A stretch of 20,510 nucleotides of DNA from contig MAXT01000053.1 in NCBI GenBank assembly GCA_001751225.1, positions 1 through 20,510 on the forward strand. The letters run 5' to 3'. The notes beneath the pieces were generated by a model, which saw only the letters and a list, made by a program, of their open reading frames with translations, did not search any database and was not told the DNA's origin. Position numbers and translations under genes: made by a program. Every line of letters starts with the position of its first letter. The stretch's first letter is position 1. Below are positions 6,580 to 16,400 of the stretch, in pieces. Origin of the DNA: Desulfuromonadales bacterium C00003107 (GTDB taxonomy: Bacteria; Desulfobacterota; Desulfuromonadia; Desulfuromonadales; Syntrophotaleaceae).

Positions 6580-8664
6580 ATGATCAAATTGAAATTGCGT
6601 GCTCAGATTCTAGTCCCAACTCTGCTTGCTGTGGTTATCGGTATGACTGTGGCCACCCTGCTGTCCTATCAGGCCTCTAAAAAGGCCCTGCATAGTAGCA
6701 TAAAAAAACAGATGCAGCAGACAACTGTGGCGCTGAGCAAACAGATCGACAACTGGGTCGACGACCTTGCCAGCGACATCAAATCCCTGGCCAACCAAGA
6801 TGTGATGCGTGCCCCCCTTGAACAGAGCGGAGACACAACGGCTTCTGCCAACCGTGTGCTGCAGGAAATGGCCAAAGAGTACGGCAGCTATGAATTGCTG
6901 GCCATTGCCGATCAGAACGGCACAGTAGTGGCTGCCTCAGAGCAACGCTACGTTGGAGAACTGAAAATCGCTGATCGCGGTTACTTTCGCACTGCTCTTG
7001 GTGGAGAGGCTACTATCTCCGAAGCTATAAGAAGCAAGGTGAGTGGCGAACCTGCCTTTGTAATAGCAACCCCTGTTGAGCTCAACGGAAAGATTCAGGG
7101 TGTCTGTATCGGTGTCGTCGATCTAACTCACTTCGCCAATGAGTTCATTAAGCAGATAAAGGTGGGCAACAAAGGTTATGCGTATCTTATAGATAGCAAG
7201 GGCCGCTTTCTCTCCCATCCCAAGGCGGCACTAATTCTGGACCGCTCACTCAGCGAATTCGACTGGGGCAAAGAAGTCCTCAATGAAAAACAGGGCTTCA
7301 AACAATACCCCTGGGAAGGCAAGTCCAAGATTGTAGCCTTCGAATCGGTAGCGAAAACGGGTTGGATCATCGCCGTCGGCGCTGAACTGGATGACATCTT
7401 CTCCTCAGTAACCAAGATCCGCAACACCAGTCTGCTGGTTGCCCTGCTGACTCTGCTGGCAGTAGGCGCAGTGATCTACTTCATAGCACGCCGAATAGTT
7501 GGTGCAATTCAATCCGGAGTTCAATTCGCCGAAACCATCAAGGCCGGCGATACCCGTCAGCGCATGGAAATACAACGTGACGACGAAATCGGACAGCTTG
7601 CCACGTCCCTCAATCAAATGGCAGAAGGACTGGCCGAGCATGCTGAGATGGCAGAGAAAATAGCCGAAGGCAACCTTAATGTAGAAGTTAGACTCGCTTC
7701 AGATCGTGACCAGTTTGGCAAAGCATTCCAGAAAATGGTCTCCCAGCTTAATGAGGTATTGAGCCATATCCAGGTATCCGGAGAGCAGATTGCCAGCGGT
7801 TCGGTTCAGGTATCAGATGCCAGCCAGAGCCTTTCTCAGGGGGCGACCGAATCCGCTGCCTCCCTAGAAGAAATCAGCGCTTCTATGACGGAAATGAGCT
7901 CTCAGACAGCCCTAAACGCCGACAACGCCAAACAGGCCGACCAACTGGCCAACCAGGCTCGCAGCGCTGGCGAAGAGGGCAATAAGCAGATGGCAGAGAT
8001 GATGAACGCCATGACGGAAATCAATGAGTCCGGCCAGAGCATCTCCAAGATCATACGGGTCATCGACGAAATTGCTTTCCAAACGAACCTATTAGCTCTC
8101 AATGCTGCCGTCGAAGCAGCACGAGCAGGCCAACATGGAAAAGGCTTTGCCGTTGTTGCAGAGGAAGTCAGAAACCTGGCCGCCCGTAGCGCCAAGGCGG
8201 CTAAGGAAACCTCTGAACTCATCGAAGGTTCGGTGGCTAAAGCTGCAAATGGTACCCAGATCGCTAATGGCACAGCCAAAGCACTGAAAGAAATTGTCGG
8301 CAATGTAGCTAAGGCTTCAGATCTGATCGGAGAAATATCCGCCGCCTCCAGCGAACAAGCCGAAGGTATTTCCCAAGTCACTCAGGCCCTTGGTCAGATA
8401 GATCAGGTAACCCAAACCAACACGGCCAACGCTGAAGAAAGCGCCGCAGCTTCTGAGGAATTAGCCAGCCAGGCTGATTTGTTGAAACAAATGCTGAGCC
8501 GTTTTTCCCTGACATCAGGCGCCGTCCCTTCGGGTATGAGTCGCGCAGATTCTGCCCAGCCTGCGGCCTCAAAAAATCTGAACATAATGTCGGGCGGTGT
8601 CAAACCTAAACAAAATCCAGAAACCATGATTGCTTTAGACAGCGCCGAATTCGGCCGATATTAA
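6580..8664 (+). CDS. Methyl-accepting chemotaxis protein (Cache-HAMP-MCP signal)
   Basis: Transmembrane chemoreceptor of 694 residues. Membrane segment 1 is at about 9-30 and segment 2 at about 284-304; between them lies a ~250-residue periplasmic Cache-type sensor ([10 protein letters not shown] at 133-142 and [16 protein letters not shown] at 199-214 are typical of these domains). A HAMP domain follows (about 305-360), then the cytoplasmic coiled coil with the conserved hairpin tip at about 497-533 ([20 protein letters not shown] through [12 protein letters not shown]). Glu/Gln-rich helices around 415-445 and 605-650 are likely methylation regions. The tail ends [10 protein letters not shown] and lacks an NWETF-like CheR tether. 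AGGAG stands 6 bases before the ATG. CheA/CheW are not nearby, so it must feed a pathway encoded elsewhere. The ligand cannot be inferred. Confidence 0.96.
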   Translation: MIKLKLRAQILVPTLLAVVIGMTVATLLSYQASKKALHSSIKKQMQQTTVALSKQIDNWVDDLASDIKSLANQDVMRAPLEQSGDTTASANRVLQEMAKEYGSYELLAIADQNGTVVAASEQRYVGELKIADRGYFRTALGGEATISEAIRSKVSGEPAFVIATPVELNGKIQGVCIGVVDLTHFANEFIKQIKVGNKGYAYLIDSKGRFLSHPKAALILDRSLSEFDWGKEVLNEKQGFKQYPWEGKSKIVAFESVAKTGWIIAVGAELDDIFSSVTKIRNTSLLVALLTLLAVGAVIYFIARRIVGAIQSGVQFAETIKAGDTRQRMEIQRDDEIGQLATSLNQMAEGLAEHAEMAEKIAEGNLNVEVRLASDRDQFGKAFQKMVSQLNEVLSHIQVSGEQIASGSVQVSDASQSLSQGATESAASLEEISASMTEMSSQTALNADNAKQADQLANQARSAGEEGNKQMAEMMNAMTEINESGQSISKIIRVIDEIAFQTNLLALNAAVEAARAGQHGKGFAVVAEEVRNLAARSAKAAKETSELIEGSVAKAANGTQIANGTAKALKEIVGNVAKASDLIGEISAASSEQAEGISQVTQALGQIDQVTQTNTANAEESAAASEELASQADLLKQMLSRFSLTSGAVPSGMSRADSAQPAASKNLNIMSGGVKPKQNPETMIALDSAEFGRY

Positions 8665-8691
8665 CAAAGAAGTTGAGAATTAACCTGCCAG

Positions 8692-8733
8692 CAAACAGCC
8701 CCCACCGGTCAAGAGACCGGTGAGGGCTGTTTG
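8692..8733. terminator. Bidirectional hairpin terminator between convergent genes
   Basis: 19-base arms 8692-8710 and 8715-8733 pair with a single mismatch around an AAGA loop. It separates the chemoreceptor stop (8664) from the HDOD-GGDEF stop (8763), so it can end both transcripts. The plus-strand exit (TTTGTTTAA) is T-rich; the minus-strand exit is less so. Confidence 0.8.
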
Positions 8734-8762
8734 TTTAACCAGCGGTAATCATAGACAAAGAT

Positions 8763-10334
8763 TCAGATTTCAACGATGTGAATTCGGTTGCGTCCGCCCC
8801 CCTTAGCCTGATAAATCGCTTTGTCGGCCGTGCTGAACATGGCCCTTTTATCAATTTGGGGATTCTTGCTGTTAAAAGTGGCACCGCCCACGCTGACAGT
8901 CACCTGCAGCGACGCCTGATCGGCGGGAATAATCATCTCCTCGATACCACGCCGGATTCGCTCGGCAAAGACCTCTAGGCCTTCCCTACCTGTCTCAGGC
9001 ATGATGACGGCGAATTCATCGCCACCATAACGAACAACGATATCGCAGCCACGCATAATCTGTATTATCTTTTCGGCAACCCGGCGCAACACCGTATCTC
9101 CGGCTAAATGGCCGAAATTGTCGTTGATCTCCTTGAAATAGTCAATATCGAAGAACAACAGGGACAAGGCGTGTTCATAGCGCCGGGATCGCTCCAGTTC
9201 TTTCTCCATGAGTTCCTGAAAGTAACGATTGTTGTAGAGACCGGTCAATTCGTCGCGATAGGCCAATTCTCGATACTTTTTATTGGCGTCGATCAGCTTG
9301 CCGACATATTTGCTCGACTCTTCTTTGGCCTGTTTCAGGTCCATCACCAGCTGTTCGTAGCTGCAGTTGAGCTTGCCCAGTTCCTGATTGGCGTCCTGCA
9401 GCATCTCGGAAAGGGGCCTTATCTCATCACCGGACATATCGAAAAAGCTCAGCACCTCGTTGGCACGGGTGGCGACAGTGTCGATAAGCTCTTTGATTTC
9501 CTTTTCGGTCAGGCCGTAATCGCTCGTCAGGGTCTGGAAAATATCGGCGACATTATTTCTGCTCTGGCTGCTGTGGTAGATCGCGGAAATCTTGTCGGCC
9601 AGGTTCAGAAGCTCCACGCCTGTCCGATAATGGTACGGCGCGCAATCAGCGCGATGGTGATAAAACAGCGGTAGGTAGATACTCTCCGGCAATCCCCATT
9701 CCTGAAGCAACGCTCCGCCCAGTTCGGCATGGCACATACCAAGGAACTGCCGTTCGATGATATGGCCAGGCGTCTCAGTGCTGTTCTTCAGCGCCAGAAC
9801 TTCCCTATAGGAATCGGGGCAGTGCTGAAATAACACCAGAACGCCAATATCCTGCAGCAGACCGCTGACAAAGATGTCATTACTGTCATAATTGCGCAGG
9901 GAAGCAAGCATCTTGGCCGCAACCGCCGCAGTAACGGAGCGTTTCCAGAAATATTCAAAATCAAAGACACTGGTTGAAGCACCCTGGCACTTTCGAACGA
10001 TAATAAATGAGAGGGCGATATTTTTCAGAGCATTGATGCCGAGTATCGATAGAGCGCTTTCAATGTTTTTTACCCGGCCGCCAAAACCATATATGGAGGA
10101 ATTGGCCACCCGCAGCAGCTTGGCGGTCAGCGATGGATCAGCGGAAATGATCTTAGCCAACCCAGCAAAGCAGCTATCATCGTCCTGCACCGCTTGCAGA
10201 ATGCGCATAACGATATTGGGTGGAGAGGGAAGCTCTATCTTCTGGCCGACTAAGGACCGTACCTCTTCAATCGACCGCATATTTCTATTGGCAGCTCCAG
10301 CCTCTACCCCGGTTGAACTATATTGCTCTGGCAT
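8763..10334 (-). CDS. HDOD-GGDEF diguanylate cyclase
   Basis: A 523-residue cytosolic protein. The HDOD domain covers about 33-240 (PSPPNIVMRILQAVQDD, ADPSLTAKLLRVANSS, SGLLQDIGVLVL, YHHRADC). Linker residues about 300-355 are predicted coiled coil. The GGDEF domain is at about 358-521 with Asp396 in FFDIDYFK, GGDEF at 437-441 and I-site R428-G-C-D431 five residues before it. The enzyme should therefore synthesise c-di-GMP with product inhibition. HDOD domains are non-catalytic regulatory modules often found in signalling proteins; here the domain would control the cyclase. The ATG at 10334 has a G-run 11-16 bases upstream; Met19 is an alternative start. The gene is monocistronic, facing the chemoreceptor. 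Confidence 0.95.
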   Translation of the reverse strand: MPEQYSSTGVEAGAANRNMRSIEEVRSLVGQKIELPSPPNIVMRILQAVQDDDSCFAGLAKIISADPSLTAKLLRVANSSIYGFGGRVKNIESALSILGINALKNIALSFIIVRKCQGASTSVFDFEYFWKRSVTAAVAAKMLASLRNYDSNDIFVSGLLQDIGVLVLFQHCPDSYREVLALKNSTETPGHIIERQFLGMCHAELGGALLQEWGLPESIYLPLFYHHRADCAPYHYRTGVELLNLADKISAIYHSSQSRNNVADIFQTLTSDYGLTEKEIKELIDTVATRANEVLSFFDMSGDEIRPLSEMLQDANQELGKLNCSYEQLVMDLKQAKEESSKYVGKLIDANKKYRELAYRDELTGLYNNRYFQELMEKELERSRRYEHALSLLFFDIDYFKEINDNFGHLAGDTVLRRVAEKIIQIMRGCDIVVRYGGDEFAVIMPETGREGLEVFAERIRRGIEEMIIPADQASLQVTVSVGGATFNSKNPQIDKRAMFSTADKAIYQAKGGGRNRIHIVEI

Positions 10335-10435
10335 AAGTTATTGCCCCCCGAATCGAAAATGGATAGGTCATTGCCATGCCTGTTCCCTGACTTCCGGTAA
10401 CGAACAGTGGTTAAATAGATCTCTTACAAAGTGCT

Positions 10436-10450
10436 TGGATCGTCGATCCA
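10436..10450. promoter_or_regulatory. Perfect 15-bp palindrome upstream of the HDOD-GGDEF gene
   Basis: TGGATCG-T-CGATCCA, about 100 bases before the HDOD-GGDEF start, between it and its candidate promoter. It could be an operator or a leader hairpin. Nothing else on either strand explains it. Confidence 0.3.
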
Positions 10451-10510
10451 CGACTAAACCTCAGGCGAAAACTTCAGGCGCCCCCTGCATCATAAGTCAA
10501 TGCTCATGGA

Positions 10511-10539
10511 ATAGTGCCTTTTGTACAATTCTTTGTCAA
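10511..10539 (-). promoter_or_regulatory. Candidate promoter for the HDOD-GGDEF gene
   Basis: On the minus strand a consensus -35 TTGACA (10539-10534) is followed after 17 bases by CACTAT (10516-10511). The -10 is weak. It implies a leader of about 170 bases containing the 10436-10450 palindrome. Confidence 0.35.
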
Positions 10540-10566
10540 CACCCCAGAGCGCAGCGTACAAAATCC

Positions 10567-11334
10567 CTATTCCATAGCTACAACAAAACAATTGTTGAAT
10601 CCATGGCCTTCAATGGAGAGTTTCGCCGACTCGGCAGCATCCAGGGAGGCATATTTACCGACCCGAACACGAAAGTAATTGCTACCGTTGATTAGACTGC
10701 GATAGACACTGGCGGTGCCGAACCGGCTGCGCAGTTCTGCCGCCAGCCGCTGTGCATTGGAGTCGGAACTGAAAGATGCCACCTGTACGGCATAACTATA
10801 GACCTGATCACTAGCGGTCAACCGATAAACGGTTCGGCCACCAGCATCCTGTTCTTGAAAACCCAAAGCCACGACTTTGACCGGGGCGGTACCTGGCCCG
10901 ACGACACCAAGCTTGTCCGCCGCCGAATAGGAAAGGTCGATAATTCGCCCCTCAATAAAGGGGCCACGATCATTGACCCTTACCACGATCTGACGGCCGT
11001 TAACTAAATTGTGCACGCGAACAGAAGTACCCAGGGGCAAGGTCTTGTGAGCGGCGGTCATGGCGTACATATTGTAGATCTCGCCATTGCTGGTTTTGCG
11101 ACCATGGAATTTACGGCCATACCAGCTGGCAAGCCCCTGTTGAACAAAGCCCTGATGACTGGCGAGAGGCGTGTAACGCTGCCCGTTAACGGTATAGGGT
11201 TTCTGGTGGGGCTTCAAACTGGCGGTGGCGGGGCTATCCAGCACTCGGGTCCGATACCCCCCCCCTCCACAAGCGGTGCATAGCAGCAGGGCACAACCGA
11301 CAGCGACTGCTCTAGAAATACACTGATAAATCAT
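10567..11334 (-). CDS. rlpA: RlpA-like septal lipoprotein / lytic transglycosylase with SPOR domain
   Basis: Rare lipoprotein A family. Members bind or cut denuded peptidoglycan strands at the division site. From ATG 11334 the protein has 255 residues: a lipoprotein signal peptide with probable lipidation at Cys22 (LLLCTAC, slightly non-standard because Cys rather than Leu is at -3), a Gly-rich linker, the double-psi beta-barrel domain at about 66-158 (ASWYGRKFHGRKTSNGE, AAHKTLPLGT, VNDRGPF, DLSYSAA), and a C-terminal SPOR domain at about 178-253 (YAVQVASFSS, FRVRVGKY). The ATG is preferred over the GTG at 11358 because GGAGG lies between them, 11 bases before the ATG. It is the last gene of the dnaE-accA-kinase run. 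Confidence 0.92.
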   Translation of the reverse strand: MIYQCISRAVAVGCALLLCTACGGGGYRTRVLDSPATASLKPHQKPYTVNGQRYTPLASHQGFVQQGLASWYGRKFHGRKTSNGEIYNMYAMTAAHKTLPLGTSVRVHNLVNGRQIVVRVNDRGPFIEGRIIDLSYSAADKLGVVGPGTAPVKVVALGFQEQDAGGRTVYRLTASDQVYSYAVQVASFSSDSNAQRLAAELRSRFGTASVYRSLINGSNYFRVRVGKYASLDAAESAKLSIEGHGFNNCFVVAME

Positions 11335-11390
11335 AGCGATTTTTACCTCCGCAGACACTTGTTACCGGTAGCAAAACAACCCATTTCAGC

Positions 11391-12338
11391 CTATCCAGCC
11401 GCCAGTAGGGATTCAACCTCATTCAGGGTGGGAATCGCGGTCCGACCGCCGAGAGCGGTAGTCTTGATAGCGGCGCAGGCGGCGGCAAACCGGACCGTTC
11501 GGGGTAAAGGCCAGTTTTGCAGCAAGCCGTACAGATACCCACCGTGAAAAACATCGCCGCAACCGGTGGTGTCAACAGCCTTCACAGCAAACGCCGCCTG
11601 ATAAAAGCTCTTGCCATCCTGGCACAGAGTGTGGCTGCCCGCTTCCCCATCTGTAACAGTCGCCGCCCGGCAACCGTAGGCCAGCAACAGCGGCAGGGCT
11701 TCCCGCACCGGTCGACCGGGAAGCAAATGCTCTGCGAAGCGCGCGGAAACCACCAGATGATCGATCAGGGGCAACAGCTCTGCGATGCCCGTCCGCCAAC
11801 TACCGCCATCGAGCACCGTGGTTACGCCGTTCTCCTTAGCCTGCCGAGCTGCCGCCAAAGCCGCTTCCAGCTGGGAACCGTCCAGATGCAACACGCGACT
11901 GCTGAGGATCAGTTCGATGGGCAGGTCTTTCACCAACAAGGGCCGACAGTTGCCACGATGGCAAAAAATGGTGCGCCGACCGCCACCCTGTTCAACGGCG
12001 ATAAAGGCAAACTGGCTTCCAGCTGTTTTATCAACCAGCAGATACTGGCAATCGACCCCTTCGTCCTTCAAACCGCGACTGATCCGGCGCCCGAAATCGT
12101 CCCCGCCGATGCGTCCGACAAAGGCACTAAGCACGTCAAGACGGGCCAAGGTCACCAAAGCGGTGGCCACGGGACCGCCCCCTTGGATGAAGACATTGTT
12201 GAGATCACACTTGCTGTCTACGGGTGGATACCGGTCCAGGCTACCGAGAATATCGAGGGAGCATTGCCCCAATCCAACCACCGCAATCGCTTTATTCTCC
12301 ACAGGGATCTCGTCGGGAACAGGCTTATTCCTCGACAA
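11391..12338 (-). CDS. PfkB-family carbohydrate/nucleoside kinase
   Basis: Ribokinase-like ATP-dependent sugar or nucleoside kinase. Of about 315 residues, the N-terminal motif [17 protein letters not shown] (51-67) and the C-terminal PfkB signature [12 protein letters not shown] (256-267) with catalytic Asp262 are intact, so it should be active. The substrate cannot be told from sequence; Cys residues around 126-131 and 260 are not diagnostic. The frame begins at TTG 12338 inside the end of accA (14-base overlap); a GTG at 12302 is an alternative start closer to the domain edge. Both lack a strong Shine-Dalgarno, so translation is probably coupled to accA. No other sugar metabolism gene is nearby. 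Confidence 0.9.
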   Translation of the reverse strand: MSRNKPVPDEIPVENKAIAVVGLGQCSLDILGSLDRYPPVDSKCDLNNVFIQGGGPVATALVTLARLDVLSAFVGRIGGDDFGRRISRGLKDEGVDCQYLLVDKTAGSQFAFIAVEQGGGRRTIFCHRGNCRPLLVKDLPIELILSSRVLHLDGSQLEAALAAARQAKENGVTTVLDGGSWRTGIAELLPLIDHLVVSARFAEHLLPGRPVREALPLLLAYGCRAATVTDGEAGSHTLCQDGKSFYQAAFAVKAVDTTGCGDVFHGGYLYGLLQNWPLPRTVRFAAACAAIKTTALGGRTAIPTLNEVESLLAAG

Positions 12339-13278
12339 AACTCATGGCCCGCAGCTTTGCATAGCGCTGCTCCTTCAACTCTTCGGGCGAAAGCTGTTTG
12401 AGTTCATCGAGATGCTTTTTAAGATAAGTTTTTACCTGCTGCGCGGCTGCTGCATGGTCGCTGTGAGCGCCACCTAGCGGTTCGGGGATCACATCATCAA
12501 TGACACAACCGAGTTTGTCGATGTCCCGAGCGGTCAATTTCAAAGCTTCGGCCGCCAGTTCCCCCTTGGCGCCATCCTTCCACAGGATAGCGGCGCAACC
12601 TTCCGGAGAAATCACTGAATAGACCGAATATTCCATCATCAACACGCGATTACCGACGGCAATTGCCAGCGCCCCTCCCGATCCGCCCTCACCGGTAACT
12701 GTCACGATAATCGGCACACTGAGGGCGGCCATATCACGCAGATTGCGGGCAATAGCTTCGGCCTGGCCCCGCTCTTCGGCACCGATACCAGGAAAGGCCC
12801 CTGGCGTATCGACAAAGGTGAAGATCGGCAAGCCGAACTGTTCGGCCATTTTCATAACCCGCAGGGCCTTGCGATAGCCCTCAGGATTGGGCATAGCAAA
12901 ATTACGCCGCACCTTTTCCTTGGTGTCCCGCCCTTTCTGGTGGCCGATAATCGCGCATGGCTCACCGTCGAAGCGAGCGAAACCGCAGACCAGAGCGGGG
13001 TCATCGCTATAGAGACGGTCGCCGTGGACCTCGAACCAGTCGCTAAAGATATGCTCGACAAAATCGAGGGTAAAGGGGCGATTGATGTGCCGGGCCAGCT
13101 GAGTCAGTTGCCAACGGTTGAGATTGGAAAAGATCTCCTTGCGCAGCTTTTCCGCCTTCTTCTCCAGCTTCCGAATGTCGGTGGAAAAATTGACTTGGTC
13201 AGTGGAATAGTCGCGCAGTTCACAGATCTTACGCTCCAGTTCAACCAAGGGTTTTTCGAAGTCAAGATAGAATTGCAT
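12325..13278 (-). CDS. accA: Acetyl-CoA carboxylase carboxyltransferase, alpha subunit
   Basis: Alpha half of the carboxyltransferase that transfers the carboxyl group from carboxybiotin to acetyl-CoA, giving malonyl-CoA for fatty-acid synthesis. 317 residues, normal for AccA. Seen: the opening [14 protein letters not shown], the conserved HGDR..DDPA..G stretch (about 87-105), the [12 protein letters not shown] motif, [16 protein letters not shown], and the oxyanion-hole region with [15 protein letters not shown] and [16 protein letters not shown] 13278 is preferred over ATG 13284 because AGGAG sits 6 bases before it and the protein then starts as usual for the family. Linkage dnaE-accA is conserved in many proteobacteria. 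accD is not in this window. Confidence 0.98.
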   Translation of the reverse strand: MQFYLDFEKPLVELERKICELRDYSTDQVNFSTDIRKLEKKAEKLRKEIFSNLNRWQLTQLARHINRPFTLDFVEHIFSDWFEVHGDRLYSDDPALVCGFARFDGEPCAIIGHQKGRDTKEKVRRNFAMPNPEGYRKALRVMKMAEQFGLPIFTFVDTPGAFPGIGAEERGQAEAIARNLRDMAALSVPIIVTVTGEGGSGGALAIAVGNRVLMMEYSVYSVISPEGCAAILWKDGAKGELAAEALKLTARDIDKLGCVIDDVIPEPLGGAHSDHAAAAQQVKTYLKKHLDELKQLSPEELKEQRYAKLRAMSFVEE

Positions 13279-13332
13279 CAGCATCTCCTGACTGCCCCCC
13301 CCTAGGGGATGGCAGATTCAAAATATAGCAGG

Positions 13333-13416
13333 CCATTGACGGACGGCCTGGTAAGCCCATTGACGGACAAAAAAAGGCGACCGGAACGGTCCGTGGCCAA
13401 CCTTGACCAACCTTGA
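13333..13416. repeat. Short direct and tandem repeats between dnaE and accA
   Basis: CCATTGACGGAC occurs at 13333-13344 and again at 13357-13368. CCAACCTTGA is repeated in tandem at 13397-13406 and 13407-13416. The first copy is enclosed by AGGCC/GGCCT, which could form a hairpin (13330-13349). Otherwise this 216-base gap has no ORF and no clear terminator or promoter. Confidence 0.6.
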
Positions 13417-13494
13417 GCCAGTTTAACGGTTTTAGTCGAAACTGAAAAGGCCAGAAAAAACACCTTTCAGCACCCGCAAGTTAAAGACCACGAA

Positions 13495-16400
13495 CTATTC
13501 AAACGTCACCACATTATAACCGAACAAACGTTCGGCCTCTTCCATTATTTCATCGCTGGCAGCTACCAGCAAATCGTCGGGCAGCTTGAGCAGGGTTTCA
13601 CTGCGATTAGGTATCAGCAACCGCACCATAGCTCGGCATTTGCCGCGATGGCGAGCCACGATATCCCTTAGCGCCCGCAGCTGATCACTATCGAGACCGG
13701 TGGTGTTGATACGAAAAATGACTCGGGTGGTCTGCTGCAGATTGACGTCCTGCAGGGCCACGACCTTCTGGGCCATGAGCTTGCAGGTTTCCTCGCCAAC
13801 ATCGAGGGTGCCAGAAACAAGAAGAGGCGCTTCGCCCCTCAGCAGCTCCATCGAAGCTTGGTAGACCTCGGGAAAGACCACCATCTCCACGAATCCACTC
13901 AGATCCTCCAGAGTGACAAAGGCCATGCGGTCGCCCTTTTTGGTCACCAGCTCCTTGAGCCCTGCAACGACGCCGCCGACCTGAACTTCCTCCTTGTCGC
14001 CCCGCTCCTGCAAGCCTGCAGTATCGCAACTGGCGAAGCGTTTCAGAGTGTCGGCATAACGGTCCAGGGGGTGGCCGGTAATATAAAAGCCCAAGGCCTC
14101 TTTTTCGAAACCAAGTAGTACCTTTTCCGACCATTCCTCCACATTCGGCAGTTGGCCGTAGCCATTCCCCCGCTGAGAAACTAGTTCTTCGGTGCCGAAC
14201 AGAGATTCCTGACCTGCCGCTCGCTCCCGCTGAACCTTCTGGCCAACATCCATGGCGTCTTCCAGCACCTCCAGGTACTGGGCACGCTTGCCTCCTAGGG
14301 AATCTAGCGCACCGCATTTGATAAGCGCTTCTGCCACCTTTTTATTGACCTTGCGTAGATCTGCCCGTTCACAGAAATCATTGAGGGTGGCAAAGGCCTC
14401 GTCTTGGCGACCCTCCATAATCGCTTCAACGGCCGCGCCACCAACTCCTTTAACGGCACCGAGACCGAAGCGAATCGATTTGTCGTGCACGGTAAATGAA
14501 CGGCTTGAGGCATTGATGTCCGGGGGGAGCACCTCGATGCCCATGGAGCGCACCTCATTGACATTCTTAATAATCTTGTCGGTGTTTTCCATGTCCTCTG
14601 TAAGCAGGGCGGCCATGAATTCCACCGGATAGTGAGTCTTAAGATAAGCAGTCTGGTAAGCAATCAGAGCGTAGGCAGCCGAGTGAGACTTGTTAAAGCC
14701 GTAGGCAGCGAACATCTCCATCAGGTCAAAGACCGCCTCGGCCTTCTTGAAGTCGAGCTTGTTCTCCTTGGCGCCGGCCATGAAAAGGTCTTTCTGCTTG
14801 GCCATCTCCTCGGGCTTCTTCTTGCCCATGGCACGGCGCAGCAGATCAGCGGCGCCGAGACTAAAATTGGCCAGTACCTGGCCGATAAGCATTACCTGTT
14901 CCTGATAGACAATGACCCCATAGGTGTCCTTGAGGATTGGCTCAAGTTGCGGAAAGTCGTAAGTGACTTCCTTCTTGCCGTGTTTACGCAGAATGAAATC
15001 ATCGACCATGCCCGAACCAAGGGGACCGGGGCGATAGAGAGCGCAGGCAGCGATGACGTCTTCAAAGCAGCTTGGTTTAAGTTTAACCAGCATATCTTTG
15101 ATACCCGACGACTCGAGCTGAAAGACGCCGGTGGTATTTCCAGCAGACATCAGGCGATAGGTCTCGGCGTCGTCATCGCGGATCAGCTCAAGGTCAAAAT
15201 CAGGATCCTTCCCCTCATGAATCAGGCGCACCGCGTTCGCGATAACAGTCAGAGTCTTGAGGCCGAGAAAGTCGAACTTAACCAGACCGATCTGTTCGAC
15301 ATACTTCATGGTGAACTGGGTCACCTGGGCACCCGACTTGGGCTCGGTATACAGGGGTAGATATTCGGGCAGGGGGTTAGGCGTCACCACCACCCCGGCG
15401 GCATGGGTTGAGGCGTGGCGGGTCAGACCTTCGAGGGCCAGGGCTACTTCCAGCAGCTTGGCCACCTGCGGTTCTTTGTTAGCCAGTTCCTTGAGCTTAG
15501 GCTCCTGCTCCAAAGCCTCCTTCAGGGTGATATTCAGAATTGCAGGTACCAACTTGGCGATCTTGTCCACATCGCCGTAGGGCATATTCAGAGCCCGGCC
15601 GACGTCGCGGACCACCCCCTTGGCCATCATGGTGCCAAAGGTGATAATTTGGGCGACGTTGGCCTCGCCGTACTTCTTCCGCACGTAATCGATAACCTCT
15701 TCGCGGCCATAGATACAGAAGTCGACGTCGATATCAGGCATCGACACCCGTTCCGGGTTGAGGAACCGCTCAAAGAGCAGGTTGTAGGGCATGGGATCGA
15801 TATCGGTGATGCGAATGGCATAGGCCACCAGACTACCCGCGGCGCTACCACGGCCAGGTCCCACCGGAATTCCGTTATTCTTGGCCCAATTGATGAAGTC
15901 GGCAACGATCAGAAAATAACCGGGGAAACCCATGGAGCGAACAGTTTCCAGCTCGATTTCGAGGCGGTCGCGATAATCCTTTTCCTGTTCGGCAGAAAAG
16001 TCAGGACGCCTCCGTCGAATCTCTACCAGACGTTCATCGAGACCCTTGCGGGAATCGTCAGCCAACACTTCATCGAGGGTCTGTTCCTCGGGTTTTTCGT
16101 ATTGCGGAAAGTGGTAAGTGTTGAAATCGAGTTCCAGATTACAGCGCTCGGCGATGGCCAGAGTGTTGCTCAGAGCCTCGGGCACCTCCTTGAACAGCGC
16201 GGCCATTTCCTCGGGGGATTTGACGTAGAATTCTTCGTTGGGAAACCGCATCCGGTTAGGGTCGTCCATGGTCTTGCCGGTCTGAATGGACAGCAATACC
16301 TCGTGGGCGTAGGCATCTTCGCGGGTCAGATAGTGGCAGTCGTTGGTTGCCACCAACGGCAGGCTAAGTTCCCTGGAAAGCTCGATAAGCCCCTTGTTAG

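Noticed and set aside
9970..9990. Sigma-54-like TGGCAC sequence
   Set aside because: The required GC element is missing at the correct spacing and the site lies inside the HDOD coding region.
13430..13475. dnaE terminator near the A-rich and T-rich tracts
   Set aside because: No stem of useful length could be drawn; read-through into accA is likelier given the conserved dnaE-accA linkage.
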